Shown piece after piece: positions 1 to 10,909 of a DNA stretch of 64,000 nucleotides. The DNA lies in NCBI GenBank assembly GCA_021234155.1, contig JAJEKV010000020.1:18781018-18845017 (forward strand), in the 5' to 3' direction. Within the stretch, counting starts at the first letter, position 1. The number at the start of each line of letters is the position of its first letter. Made by a program: the position numbers and the translations under genes. The notes beneath the pieces were generated by a model. That model saw nothing but the letters and a program-made list of their open reading frames with translations, had not been told where the DNA came from and ran no database searches. Origin of the DNA: Isoetes taiwanensis (Eukaryota > Streptophyta > Lycopodiopsida > Isoetales > Isoetaceae).

Positions 1-1130
1 TATGCAGTGAAAAAATTCCTGATATTTTATGTTAGATGTAGTTCATATCTAGGGCGCTCTAGCCTGATCATATATTTCAACAATACACTTCACTGCCACA
101 ACTTATCCTCATCAATTGATTGAATGTGCCTTGGTCTTTAGTGTTAAATGGGCAGGCTGGCATACTCAAAAAGCTAGCTTATGGTTGGGACATTGCAATC
201 GATTCCATTCCCACTGTACCAGCGTGTAATTATCAGTCGAAGTTGACAAGCCATGCCTATAGTAAGACAAGCAACATGATTCATTTGAATGTCCAGACAA
301 ATGCATGTGATGTAATGGAGGATGGGGTCCACCAATTTATTATGTAGATCATTCTTTTTGCAGCCTATCCATCCTGGCTTTATCAAAGCCCTACTGTAGA
401 TACAGTTTGGGCTGTTAAGCTTTGTTAACAGCACCCTTACACAACATCTTGTATGCCCAAGCTTTGCCAGCAGCACCCTTACACAACAACAAGATGTCAT
501 GATTATACGTGCATATCAATGTTACAAAATAAGCATACAAAACAAATGTCAATTGAAGGCAAAACAAAGGATTACTGGGCATAGATGAAGCTTGGAAAAC
601 TTGACTTGAAGGCAAAACAAAGGATTGCTCCGAATTCTGAATAGAAGACTCTGCCTTACACAAATGTCCAAGCCTCCACACTCATGATAGTGCTAAATAT
701 GTCTACAAACAATGATGGCCTACAAAAAGGATGAACATAGACTTATCATGAACTACTAGCTCTTCAAATGCACAGTCTATGTCGTCCAATCTAGCTTCAA
801 CCAAACAATGAAAATGAAACTCTGATCTCATGGACAATCCACTTTCATTATCATAGAAGATGCCACATGTGTTCTTAAGGTAATCATAGGGCAAAGCTTT
901 AGGAATCATCCCTCTCGTCAGAAAATACACTGGGCTTCCTATTTCTTTTCTTTTTTCTTGATTTGGGGCGTGGGGGGGATGCCTTTCATGCAAATTCCCA
1001 TCTATGCTTAATCTAATTTGCGATGGTGCTTCTCCTTGGCTTGGATCTCATATGCACCTAACAATTTAAAGTCTCCAATGAATGAGGTAAGCAAGATCAT
1101 GTGGGTGTGCATTGCAAATTAATGCATATG
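1..1130. other. Intergenic, no gene recognised
   Basis: I see no convincing coding region; the short open frames on both strands lack any family motif. There are two small local duplications. A C-rich phrase (CAGCACCCTTACACAACA) occurs twice between about 425 and 490. A TTGAAGGCAAAACAAAGGATT phrase occurs near 551 and again near 606. The stretch is AT-rich like ordinary plant intergenic DNA. Confidence 0.6.
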
Positions 1131-1164
1131 TATTTTGTACCTAGTAACTGCTAAAATTGCTCAA

Positions 1165-1222
1165 CAACTACAACTACAACTACAACTACAACTACAACTA
1201 CAACTACAACTACAACTACAAC
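1165..1222. repeat. (CAACTA)n hexamer microsatellite, possible LINE tail
   Basis: About ten uninterrupted copies of a CAACTA hexamer. It is followed at 1248-1262 by a perfect 6 bp hairpin (GGAGGG, loop CAA, CCCTCC). Other LINEs in this window end with a hairpin and then a short tandem tail. Read on the minus strand, this segment has the same order, so it may be the 3' end of a decayed LINE. No coding remnant supports that further upstream on the minus strand. Confidence 0.7.
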
Positions 1223-1299
1223 TTAAGCCACTTCACTCTCCGGCCATGGAGGGCAACCCTCCGTGCGCAGCACCTTGTTTTATTTTTATCTTGCCTAAC

Positions 1300-1590
1300 A
1301 TATTGCTTTTTTTTTAGCCATTTGTGTTTCTTACCTCCTCCTATTTGCGATGTTCTTTTTCCCTCATCCCACCTTTTTGCCATGCTAGTTTGGTTTTGCC
1401 CATTCTATTTTAAGTAGCCTAACCATCTTTACATATCTTTTTCCTTTTGTCTTGTCATTTTTACCCCAAGCCTATTTATCTAGACATTCATTCCATATTG
1501 CTTTATTGCGCCCTATGCCTTTGATTTATGCTTGAACCATGCACCACATTATGCCCAAATATATTTATCTTGTCTCTAACATTTGTACTT
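1300..1590. other. T-rich intergenic stretch, nothing recognised
   Basis: Pyrimidine-rich sequence with many TTTT and CCTCC runs and no reading frame of note. It leads directly into the structured hairpin cluster that follows. Confidence 0.5.
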
Positions 1591-1595
1591 GTGGG

Positions 1596-1887
1596 TAATG
1601 GGCGGAAATGCTCCGGACCCTTGCTTCCCGGACGTTCGCTACACCATTAGTCCTATTTGATATATATTTTGACCCTAGGTGGAAGCGCAGAAATGCTCCG
1701 GACTGTTGCTTCCCGGACGTTCTTCCATTTTAGGATGCATAAGAGGGTGAAATTGCTCTGGACCATGCTTCCCAGGCACTCTCTTATTGCATAACTATCA
1801 TTTATTATTTTGGCCGAGGGGACCGGCCACACTCTTTTTGTTTGGGCGTGATGTTGACTGGATTTTTGACGAATCCTGGTCAACATG
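1596..1887. other. Cluster of five hairpins with covarying stems
   Basis: Three similar stem-loops lie in a row (1596-1649, 1674-1734, 1735-1792). They share a core reading roughly GAAATGCTCCGGAC, then TTGCTTCCCGGACGTTC. The outer stems differ in sequence but each pairs: TAATGG with CCATTA, TGGAAG with CTTCCA, and ATGCATAAGAG with CTCTTATTGCAT (one bulge). The inner stem changes from CCGG/CCGG to CTGG/CCAG, keeping its pairing. Two further hairpins follow: TGGCC with GGCCA at 1812-1830, and ATGTTGAC with GTCAACAT plus GGATT with AATCC at about 1850-1887. Paired changes of this kind are a signature of structured RNA or of a DNA element that must fold. No known family was recognised. Confidence 0.6.
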
Positions 1888-1945
1888 GAAGAATTACACA
1901 TCAAAGGTCTAAAAAGAGGGAGTGAAGATTAATGACCTCTATTTA

Positions 1946-4774
1946 TGTAACGGACCTGGCCACCTAATGGTTCCGTATACGCATTTGTGTATGGTACGTA
2001 TATGGGTTGTACTATATGTACTTGTGGCATGCATGCAGCATGGGCTCATGTAAACAAAGGGTTTACAAAATAAGACAATTTTGGGAAAGAGGGCTTTTTG
2101 CAAACGTGAAGCTATGAAGCTATGGGAAGGCAGGAGCTTGGAAGGATTGCACTGGGAGGATTGTCGAAGCAAGAAAGAACGTAGGAGCTTGGGACTGCAT
2201 CAAAAACTGCATCAATATATTCTATCAGGTGGGGTTTTGGATTTTGTGGATTCAAGTTATGGCTTGCATAGGCTGCCAAGAATCAATCTGTATATGCTTT
2301 TGGATGGTAGACTTACTCTTTGTTAGCTATGGCTGAAATTGTTGGGGCTTTGAGCCTCGGTGGTGTAAAAATGTTTTGCTCTACCAACAGTCTGCTGGCA
2401 ACGGTGTATTATAGCTTTAAATCAGGCTGGAATTGCATGAAGGTGATCGATTTGGGCCTCAGAAGGGCCGATCTGCCCCAGCCACAGTGAATCCGGGATT
2501 GGTTGAATTTTCCATATCGATTGAGGAGTTCTCCAAGTGCTGAGATTGAATGAGAAGAGGCTTAGATTCAATAGGAAACAGGTCGAAATTGATGCTAAAG
2601 GACATTTTGGGGCTTGAATTAATGATCTCATGGAGTGAACTAGAGCTAGCAGGATGGAACAGGAATCATGTGGAACAGGCCGAAATTGCTCCAAAAGGGC
2701 CGATTTGGGGATTTAAAATGTTGATTTGCCTTGGAGAGGCTGGATCTGAGAATTCGATGCTTCCTATCAAGCGTCAAGTTGCCGGAATTGGACAAAACTT
2801 GGACTGGGTTCATGCAGGAATAAGTCGAAATTGCCCATCAAGCATCGAATTGAAGTTCTACAATGCCAATTTTGCCAATTTTACTGGAAACAGCAACGAA
2901 ACTGAAAATTCGATGGGGTCTTGGGTTGCCCGTTGCTTGTTTTCTTAGTCTGATACTTTTGGGTTTGTTATTTAGTTGTTGTTTTTGTTTCTTGTCAAGG
3001 AAGTAACTCATGCTAAATAAGGATTCAAAGATAAAAGAAGATACAAGGGGAAACATGAGGTAGACAGACTTGAGTTGTGCGTGGATTGAGCACAGATCAT
3101 AGCGGGATAAGCCCACGCAACTGTAAGAGATTATAAGGTAAGAAGAGATGTATAAAACTTGCATTGTTTGAAGAATAACATGTTGAGAACATGCTAAGAA
3201 CGAATAAATGTGTTAATTTATAACGAGATAACTAAGTGAATTATATGGGTTGGCTCTGAAGATGGGGCCAAGGGGCCTAGGCCTAGAGTCATTTGGCATG
3301 TGGTATAAGCAAGTTAAGATCATGAGGCTTGTAGATTTCTAAGTTGGACGTGCGGGATCTGAAGTTTCCACATTGGGTGCACTAATTAATCACTTAGCTA
3401 TGGAAGTGGTTTTTAATATAAAAATATTAAAACCTTAGCTAGCAATTGTTAGTGATAAATTAAAGAAAGCATGTTGGAACTTTGGAGACCTAGAGAAGTT
3501 GAGCCGAGAGAGAAATATGAAGTATATGGAGGGTCCAGATGAGGCTATGGCATGGAGCACTGTAAGCCTAAGTGTATAACTGTAAGTTTTTAAGTTGTTG
3601 AGCTATATTTTTTCAGAGGCATCATAGCTAATGGATTATCCTCATGGGAGAATGGTTCTGAGGTAAGTTTGCATTGTTTGGAATGTTGTTTTTCCTTGTT
3701 CAGTGAAGCACATAGGTATGGGAGCTACATCAACGATAGTTAGGCTTGTGACTTCCTCAACATGTTTGGATCAGTAAGTTAGCTACTTCAACATGGGCAA
3801 GTTGTACAGGCAACATCGGCAAGAGTATAATCTAGGCACATTTATAGTAAATTCTCTAATGAACGCACATGTTATGGTCTTGCATTGTTCCACTGTTGTC
3901 TTGGTATTTGATTATGTCTGTTGGATCCTCCGGGGTCGGGCTTCTAGGTTGGTGGCCTAGGTTGTTAGGCATTACTCATGTCATCGTGATTCTCGTGATA
4001 TGTTCTTGTGCTTTGTGACACCGGGCGTGGCATCCGGTGGAAGGGGATGCACGTCACCTCTGTGACTCCATGGTAAGAGGTCCTCCAGCCTTGGGCGTGG
4101 GTACGGGAAGGGTATGCGATATCTGAGGTTCACCCCACCAACTCCGCGGGGCTCGGAATGTGAGCCGGGGCATTTCTCGCTAACAGGGCCTGCATGTAGG
4201 CTGGCTGAGCTTCCCATTGTCCCGGAGCTTTGTTATGTTCTTTTGGTACTCTGACTTTAAGTTCTCGTATTTTTTGCTTATGTCTTGCTTCTGATGTTCA
4301 TGTTGATATTTCTTGGATTATGTTGTCATTGTCTTAGCACTGTACTCACGTAGGATTTTCCGTCTGTGTTTATGCTTATCCGAGATTTCCAGAGTATTTC
4401 CATACATGCAGTGGCAGCCAGGGATCCCCACTTAGTCACGAGGACTAACCCCAGTGAATGCATGTGCAGTGAGTAAGCAAGGGATGGCAGCAGTGCAGCT
4501 GAGGATCGTGGTTGAGCGAAGCTCCTGGGAGGAATTGTTCACAATTAGCTGTTATATTTGTTGAGAATATGGATTCTTTGGATGTTAATATTATCTGATT
4601 ATATTGAGATCATAAGTATTTTGCTTATTGAGTTTTGAGCGTGTCATTTCAACTGTGCAAGAGGAAGATTCAATTCTTCACCATATCCAATTGTTTGTCA
4701 CGCCAACCTAGAATTAGCACAGTATTGACAAGATCCCGAGTTGCCTAGAGGGTCAACTCGGCAGGCTCGTCACA
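1946..4774 (+). repeat. 5' LTR of the giant-LTR element
   Basis: 2829 bp LTR bounded by TG and CA. It matches 5098-7931 along its whole length, apart from scattered short differences. It holds no long reading frame with recognisable domains. It contains a C/G-richer block near 3920-4220 inside otherwise AT-rich sequence. Confidence 0.93.
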
Positions 4775-5097
4775 GTTTGGTATCAGAGCTTGTTGGATCT
4801 TTGGGAGTTGGCTTGCTTGGTTGTGGCATTGTGATGCTAATGGTTTTTCTCTTTCAGAGACATCAGCAGATGGTATCCTCAGAGGGAGGAGCAGTATCTA
4901 GAGGGGGTTAGCATATGAAGGTGCTGAGTAAGAATTCCCAATGTAAGCTATGGAAGCAACTTTCGACGATATTGAGGTACAGATTTTCTTGTATAAGTTT
5001 GGAATATACATGATCATGGTAGTTGTGATGGATTCGATAAGTGCTTAGATCTGTGATCGACCCATGAGGACATGGGTTAATTTTTAGAAGGGGAGAT
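4775..5097 (+). other. Internal domain: PBS, short spacer, PPT
   Basis: The PBS TGGTATCAGAGC (4778-4789) begins four bases after the LTR. The polypurine tract occupies about 5087-5097. Between them lie about 300 bases with no open frame of note and no gag, protease, RT or integrase similarity that I can see. This part would hold the packaging signal if the element is still mobilised. Confidence 0.85.
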
Positions 5098-7931
5098 TGT
5101 AACGGACCTGGCCACCTAATGGTTCCGTATACGCATTTGTGTATGGTACGTATATGGGTTGTACTATATGTACTTGTGGCATGCATGCAGCATGGGCTCA
5201 TGTAAACAAAGGGTTTACAAAATAAGACAATTTTGGGAAAGAGGGCTTTTTGCAAACGTGAAGCTATGAAGCTATGGGAAGGCAGGAGCTTGGAAGGATT
5301 GCACTGGGAGGATTGTCGAAGCAAGAAAGAACGTAGGAGCTTGGGGATCGCATCAAAACTGCATCAATATATTCTATCGGTGGGGTTTTGGATTTTGTGG
5401 ATTCAAGTTATGGCTTGCATAGGCTGCCAAGAATCAATCAGATATGCTTTTGGATGGTAGACTTACTCTTTGTTAGCTATGGCTGAAATTGTTGGGGCTT
5501 TGAGCCCCGGTGGTGTAAAAATGTTTTGCTCTACCAACTGGCACGGGCAACGGTGTATTATAGCTTTAAATCAGGCTGGAATTGCATGAAGGTGATCGAT
5601 TTGGGCCTCGAAGGGCCGATCCGCCCCAGCCACAAAGTGAATCCGGGGATTGGTTGAATTTTCCATATCGATTGAGGAGTTCTCCAAGTCTTGAGATTGA
5701 ATGAGAAGAGGCTTAGATTCAATAGGAAACAGGTCGAAATTGATGCTAAAGGACATTTTGGGGCTTGAATTAATGATCTCATGGAGTGAACTAGAGCTAG
5801 CGGGATGGAACAGAATCATGTGGAACAGGCCTAAATTGCTCCAAAAGGGCCGATTTGGGGATTTAAAATGTTGATTTGCCTTGGAGAGGCCGGATCTCGA
5901 GAATTCGATGCTTCCTATCAAGCGTCAAGTTGCCGGAATTGGACAAAACTTGACTGGGTTCATGCAGAATAAGTCGAAATTGCCCATCAAGCATCGAATT
6001 GAAGTTCTACAATGCCAATTTTGCCAATTTTATGGAAACAAAGAACTAAACTGAAAAATTCGATGGGGTCTTGGGTTGCCCGTTGCTTGTTTTCTTAGTC
6101 CGATACTTTTGGGTTTGTTATTTAGTTGTTGTTTTTGTTTCTTGTCAAGGAAGTAACTCATGCTAAATAAGGATTCAAAGATAAAAGAAGATACAAGGGG
6201 AAACATGAGGTAGACAGACTTGAGTTGTGCGTGGATTGAGCACGAGATCATAGCGGGATAAGCCCACGAATCGTAAGAGATTATAAGGTAAGAAGAGATG
6301 TATAAAACTTGCATTGTTTGAAGAATAACATGTTGAGAACATGCTAAGAACGAATAAATGTGTTAATTTATAACGAGATAACTAAGTGAATTATATGGGT
6401 TGGCTCTCAAGATGGGGCCAAGGGGCCTAGGCCTAGAGTCATTTGGCATGTGGTATAAGCAAGTTAAGATCATGAGGCTTGTAGATTTCTAAGTTGGACG
6501 CGGGATCCAAGTTTCCACATTGGGTGCACTAATTAATCACTTAGCTATGGAAGTGGTTTTTAATATAAAAATATTAAAACCTTAGCTAGCAATTGTTAGT
6601 GATAAATTAAAGAAAGCATGTTGGAACTTTGGAGACCTAGAGAAGTTGAGCCGAGAGAGAAATATGAAGTATATGGAGGGTCCAGATGAGGCTATGGCAT
6701 GGAGCACTGTAAGCCTAAGTGTATAACTGTAAGTTTTTAAGTTGTTGAGCTATATTTTTTCAGAGGCATCATAGCTAATGGATTATCCTCATGGGAGAAT
6801 GGTTCTGAGGTAAGTTTGCATTGTTTGGAATGTTGTTTTTCCTTGTTCAGTGAAGCACATAGGTATGGGAGCTACATCAACGATAGTTAGGCTTGTGACT
6901 TCCTCAACATGTTTGGATCAGTAAGTTAGCTACTTCAACATGGGCAAGTTGTACAGGCAACATCGGCAAGAGTATAATCTAGGCACATTTATAGTAAATT
7001 CTCTAATGAACGCACATGTTATGGTCTTGCATTGTTCCACTGTTGTCTTGGTATTTGATTATGTCTGTTGGATCCTCCGGGGTCGGGCTTCTAGGTTCGG
7101 TGGCCTAGGTTGTTCCGGCATTACTCATGTCATCTGTGATTCTCTGTGATATGTTCTTGTGCTTTGTGACACCGGGCGTGGCATCCGGTGGAAGGGGATG
7201 CACGTCACCTCTGTGACTCCATGGTAAGAGGTCCTCCAGCGCCAGACGTGGGCTGGGAAGGGTATGCGCATACGAGGTTCACCCCACCAACTCCGCCAAC
7301 GGGGCTCGGAATGTGAGCTGGCCGGGCATTTCTCTGCTAACAGGGCCTGCATGTAGGCTGGCTGAGCTTCCCATTGTCCCGGAGCTTTGTTATGTTCTTT
7401 TGGTACTCTGACTTTAAGTTCTGGTATTTTTTGCTTATGTCTTGCTTCTGATGTTCATGTTGATATTTCTTGGATTATGTTGTCATTGTCTTAGCACTGT
7501 ACTCACGTAGGATTTTCCGTCTGTGTTTATGCTTATCCGAGATTTCCAGAGTATTTCCATACATGCAGTGGCAGCCAGGGATCCCCACTTAGTCACGAGG
7601 ACTAACCCCAGTGAATGCATGTGCAGTGAGTAAGCAAGGGATGGCAGCAGTGCAGCTGAGGATCGTGGTTGAGCGAAGCTCCTGGGAGGAATTGTTCACA
7701 ATTAGCTGTTATATTTGTTGAGAATATGGATTCTTTGGATGTTAATATTATCTGATTATATTGAGATCATAAGTATTTTGCTTATTGAGTTTTGAGCGTG
7801 TCATTTCAACTGTGCAAGAGGAAGATTCAATTCTTCACCATATCCAATTGTTTGTCACGCCAACCTAGAATTAGCACAGTATTGACAAGATCCCGAGTTG
7901 CCTAGAGGGTCAACTCGGCAGGCTCGTCACA
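5098..7931 (+). repeat. 3' LTR of the giant-LTR element
   Basis: 2834 bp LTR matching 1946-4774. Long AT-rich blocks are identical between the two copies (for example 3400-3700 against 6540-6840). The differences are mostly 1-3 base indels at C, CG or CTG positions. The final GTCACA is followed by the ATTTA target duplication. Confidence 0.93.
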
Positions 7932-7936
7932 ATTTA

Positions 7937-8930
7937 TTTGTGTTTATTGTTAAAAATGGAGGGCCAAGATTTGAAGACAAATTTTTTTATAACTAAAAGT
8001 TAAAGTTGATGGGTAATGACTTGGCACATTCAAAGGTCAAGATGAAGTTGATGTGTAAGGCCAAGATTTATTGAGAAAATTATAAATATTATGAGGAGCA
8101 AGATGCTCCTCCTCTCTCTCTGATCCACGAATCTTGCAAGAGGGTGGCAGCCTCTTGCCTGGTTCAAGATCAGAGGCTCTCCATGGTTCAGAAACATGGA
8201 GGGCTCATTCTATTGTATATCTTCTTATTTCTCTTATTTAAGATTATTTCTGGCCCAGAATCATTTATCTTGCACTGTTTCTTTGCATTGTTTCTTTGCA
8301 GCATCAAAATTGATCTTGATTCTTGCCTCTTGAGGCCACTTGTTGGGATTTTGGGGAAAATACTCCAACATCCCCACCTTCATCCGATCCCTCTACTGCA
8401 AGTTACGAGCCTTTAAAGACAATTACAAAAAATAAGCTTCCTAGAAAGTCCTCCCATAAATGTTGGTGCCATCTAATTACCTTTTTTATTAAATAAGGAT
8501 GCCACCTCACTCCCTTAATAACTAAATTGCAATTCAATGAAAAACTCAATGGCCAAGGTTTCTCTTCCCCCTTTTGATCCAATGGCTGAGATTGGCTACA
8601 CCAAAAACACCTTTTAAGGGACCTGCCTTGCAGCGTCCCTACAAAAATCAAGGGCTATGATTTCACCTTCTCCCTTTGATCCGACGGCTTAGAGACATGG
8701 TGTATGCCCCCATGCATTAAGGGCTAGGATTTCTCCCTCACTTTTGATCCAACGGCATAGAGGCATGTTGCATGCCCCATGGATGACCCATGCAGGCCTC
8801 CATGCATGCCCATAAAAAATGGATGGCTTTGATGCTGTCACCTCGCCAGTCCAACTTAAATGGACGGCATCCGAGGATGTAAGAATCAACACATTATATA
8901 GAAAAGTTTCATGATATACCTGTATATATA
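7937..8930. other. Intergenic with repeated GATCCAACGGC-like motifs
   Basis: No gene recognised. The open frame at 8144-8416 is hydrophobic and matches no family known to me. Between about 8565 and 8870 a motif like TTTGATCCAACGGC recurs four times with small changes. Related CCGTAGGATC phrases recur in the tandem unit that follows, so this may be the edge of the same repeat. Confidence 0.45.
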
Positions 8931-9087
8931 CAAGAAAATTAATACGTCCTACGTCGCATTGTTCCAGTTTTAGCATGTTCTTACGATGTAAGGCCTTATA
9001 GTGCTCTAGATAACCAACGATTCTACTGAGATTCTCTTAGATTCTCCTAGATTCTCTTAGAATTTTCTATTTTGATTGAGGTGCTTA

Positions 9088-9474
9088 CCCATGAGCATTT
9101 AAAACCTTCTAAAATGATCTATTTTGGATCTGTGCAACATTTTTAAAACATTTTCTATTTTTAGACTAAGGCGCTTACCTTGAGCATCTAGAATATTTTT
9201 TTTTTCAAGATTTATATTGTACACCTTTATTATGAAACATTTTAGAACATTCTATTGTCGCTCTTTGCAAAATCTTAAAAACCCATGAGCATTTAAAACC
9301 TTCTAAAATAATCTATTTTGGATCTGTGCAACATTTTTAAAACATTTTCTATTTTTAGACTAAAGCGCTTGCCTTGAGCATCTAGAATATTGTTTTTTTC
9401 AAGATTTATATTGTACACCTTTATTATGAAACATTTTAGAACATTCTATTGTCGCGTGTTGCAAAATCTTAAAA
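9088..9474. repeat. 194 bp direct duplication inside tandem unit copy 1
   Basis: The segment beginning CCCATGAGCATTTAAAACC at 9088 is repeated from 9282 with very few changes, a period of 194 bp. The second tandem unit does not show this duplication in the part I could compare, so it arose after the unit was duplicated or was lost from the other copy. Confidence 0.85.
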
Positions 9475-9642
9475 AAACTCTAAGATTTCATCAAGATTTT
9501 CTTACATTCCCTTAGATATTATGAAGATTCCCTTAGATCCAATTAGATTTTAAGAGATTCCGTTAGACTTGTATATTTTCCTAGATTCTCTTACAACTTA
9601 TGCGATTTCCTTATATTCCCTTTAATTCTTCTGGATTCCCTT

Positions 9643-9720
9643 ACATTCTAGAAATTTCTAGAACATTTTAGAACTTTCTGGAACATTTTGAAAGTTTCAA
9701 AACATCCTAGAATATTATAG
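9643..9720. promoter_or_regulatory. GAA/TTC-rich array, heat-shock-element-like, copy 1
   Basis: Repeated TTCTAGAA, TTCTGGAA and related pieces put GAA and TTC blocks at about 5 bp spacing, the arrangement that heat shock factors bind. The corresponding stretch in the second unit is longer and clearer (31391-31650). Only the sequence match is seen; activity is unknown. Confidence 0.4.
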
Positions 9721-9785
9721 TCTATTTTATCTTAATTAAAATATTACCCTTAAGTATATTTGAAACATAAATTTTTCATAGAATT

Positions 9786-9846
9786 AATGCTTGGTCTAGT
9801 GATTAGAGTGGGGGGTTTAGGGGGTTGAGGACCAGGGTTTGAATCC
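9786..9846 (+). promoter_or_regulatory. tRNA-like internal promoter boxes, copy 1
   Basis: An A-box-like TTGGTCTAGTGATTAGAGTG lies at about 9791-9809 and a B-box-like GGTTTGAATCC at 9836-9846, spaced as in tRNA-derived sequences. The copy in the second unit (31727-31781) carries the more canonical B box GGTTCGAATCC. There is no full cloverleaf or acceptor stem, so this is a tRNA-derived or SINE-like Pol III promoter at most, not a tRNA gene. Confidence 0.5.
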
Positions 9847-10221
9847 CCTCAATAACATAAAAAATTTTAAAAGCCTTTCCTTAAGGAACGAGCATTCAAT
9901 ATGAGCCTTAGGATCTTAAACTCGATCAACGATCAAGATCTCACTATATAAAAGCAATATGAGCCATAGGATCTATTACATATAATTCCCAAAGCCACGT
10001 GGACCGTAGGATGTGTCCCCAAGCCAAGTGAGCCGTCGGATCTCAGACCGACGGTCAGGATCAGATCAATCTAGACCGTAGGACCGCGGTACACATATTA
10101 TATGTAAACTCCCAGGCCATCTGGGCCGTAGGATACGTCCCAAACCCACGTGAGCCGTCGGATCTCGAACGGACGGTCGGATAAGCACGAAACATAAGAA
10201 CATATATAGATCAGACAAGAA

Positions 10222-10461
10222 ATTTAATGCGTCCTACGGTGCATGTCCGAGTTTTAGCATGTTCCTATGCTGCAAGTTCTTATCATGCCCTACATTCTAA
10301 AAGAATCTTTTGAGAATACTCTAAATTCATAGATTCTCTAAGATTCTACCTCTTGGAGGCTTCGTGGAGATTCCTCTAAATTTTATAAGATTCCCTCTAG
10401 ATTCCATTAGATTTCCGTAGATTCTCCAAGATTCTATGAAGATCCCCCTAGATCCCCTTAG
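10222..10461. repeat. ~1.27 kb tandem unit, copy 2, left part
   Basis: Start of the second tandem unit (TTTAATGCGTCCTACGG, GTTTTAGCATGTTC), interrupted at 10461 by the hAT-type insertion and resumed at 31122. The last eight bases, CCCCTTAG (10454-10461), are the target duplication of the insertion. Confidence 0.75.
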
Positions 10462-10895
10462 CAGGGATAGGTTCTGTACGTATGAAATTATTTTTCCAGA
10501 CGTATAAAGTCCAAAAATACGTATTTTTAGGTTAAATACGTATTTTTAACCCACCGACGAAAAAAAATTCAAGCGTAAGTTTAAACCTTCATTTAAACGC
10601 TGCGAAACTTCCCCAGCGTAAAAAGTTTAAACCTTTAGTTTAAAATTCAAAAAAAAAAAAAAACACTTTTTTTTTTAATATTTTCAAGAAAAGTTTCGCG
10701 AAGTTTAAACTGAAGGTTTCGCCACGCCGAAAAAAAAAAAAAAAAAAAAAAAAACGGATTTTTTTTTTTCGATTTTTTTTTTTTCGCTTAGGCTTTTGAC
10801 CCTCGCCTGGTGTGCCACATTGAATTGTGCCATGCCGAGGGTGGGTGTCAATGCTTACGCGAAAATAAAAAAAAATAAAAAAAAAATAAAAAAAA
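10462..10895. repeat. Left terminal and subterminal region of the hAT-type element
   Basis: TIR at 10462-10474, then two TACGTATTTTT motifs between 10528 and 10550. These are followed by GTAAGTTTAAACC / TTTCGCG pieces among long A and T runs. A foldback lies at about 10797-10852 (TTGACCCTCG facing CGAGGGTGGGTGTCAA). Clustered short subterminal motifs are typical transposase binding sites in hAT elements; binding here is inferred. Confidence 0.65.
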
Positions 10896-10909
10896 CTAGC
10901 AAGAGGCAC

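Larger units (their letters stand above)
1946..7931 (+). mobile_element. Non-autonomous LTR retrotransposon, giant LTRs and tiny interior
   Basis: Complete element with two direct LTRs of about 2.83 kb starting TGTAACGG and ending GTCACA, flanked by a perfect 5 bp target duplication ATTTA (1941-1945 and 7932-7936). A primer binding site complementary to initiator Met tRNA (TGGTATCAGAGC) lies at 4778-4789. A purine-rich tract (GAAGGGGAGAT) lies directly before the 3' LTR. The 323 bp interior (4775-5097) codes for no gag or pol, so the element must be mobilised in trans, probably by a Ty3/Gypsy-type partner (inferred from the PBS and PPT form). LTR similarity is high, so the insertion is recent. 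The proportions differ from TRIMs (short LTRs) and from LARDs (interior of several kb). Confidence 0.93.
8933..10219. repeat. ~1.27 kb tandem unit, copy 1
   Basis: Non-coding unit that starts near AATTAATACGTCCTACG and is repeated directly downstream. The second copy starts at about 10222 with TTTAATGCGTCCTACGG. In order the unit holds runs of AGATTCYCTTAG phrases, GAA/TTC-rich arrays, a tRNA-promoter-like segment, and a series of CCGTAGGATC / CCGTCGGATC phrases. It ends near AACATAAGAACATATATA. No coding potential is seen. Confidence 0.75.

Noticed and set aside
1596-1792. Hammerhead or other known self-cleaving ribozyme
   Set aside because: The conserved hammerhead core is absent and the layout fits no ribozyme class that I can match from memory; left as an unnamed structured element.
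1653-1904. Minus-strand 83-residue frame
   Set aside because: It runs straight through the hairpin cluster and has no motif; the pairing structure explains the sequence better.
1946-7931. A simple 3.15 kb tandem segmental duplication
   Set aside because: The repeats are bounded by TG and CA, with a tRNA-Met PBS after the first, a purine tract before the second, and an ATTTA target duplication outside, so they are LTRs of one element.
9786-9846. A tRNA gene
   Set aside because: Only A-box- and B-box-like motifs are present. No acceptor or anticodon stem can be formed, and the second copy at 31727 lacks them as well.
10640-10909. C-terminal third of the 303-residue minus-strand frame as protein
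   Set aside because: It is translation of A/T tracts into phenylalanine and lysine runs inside the hAT subterminal region.
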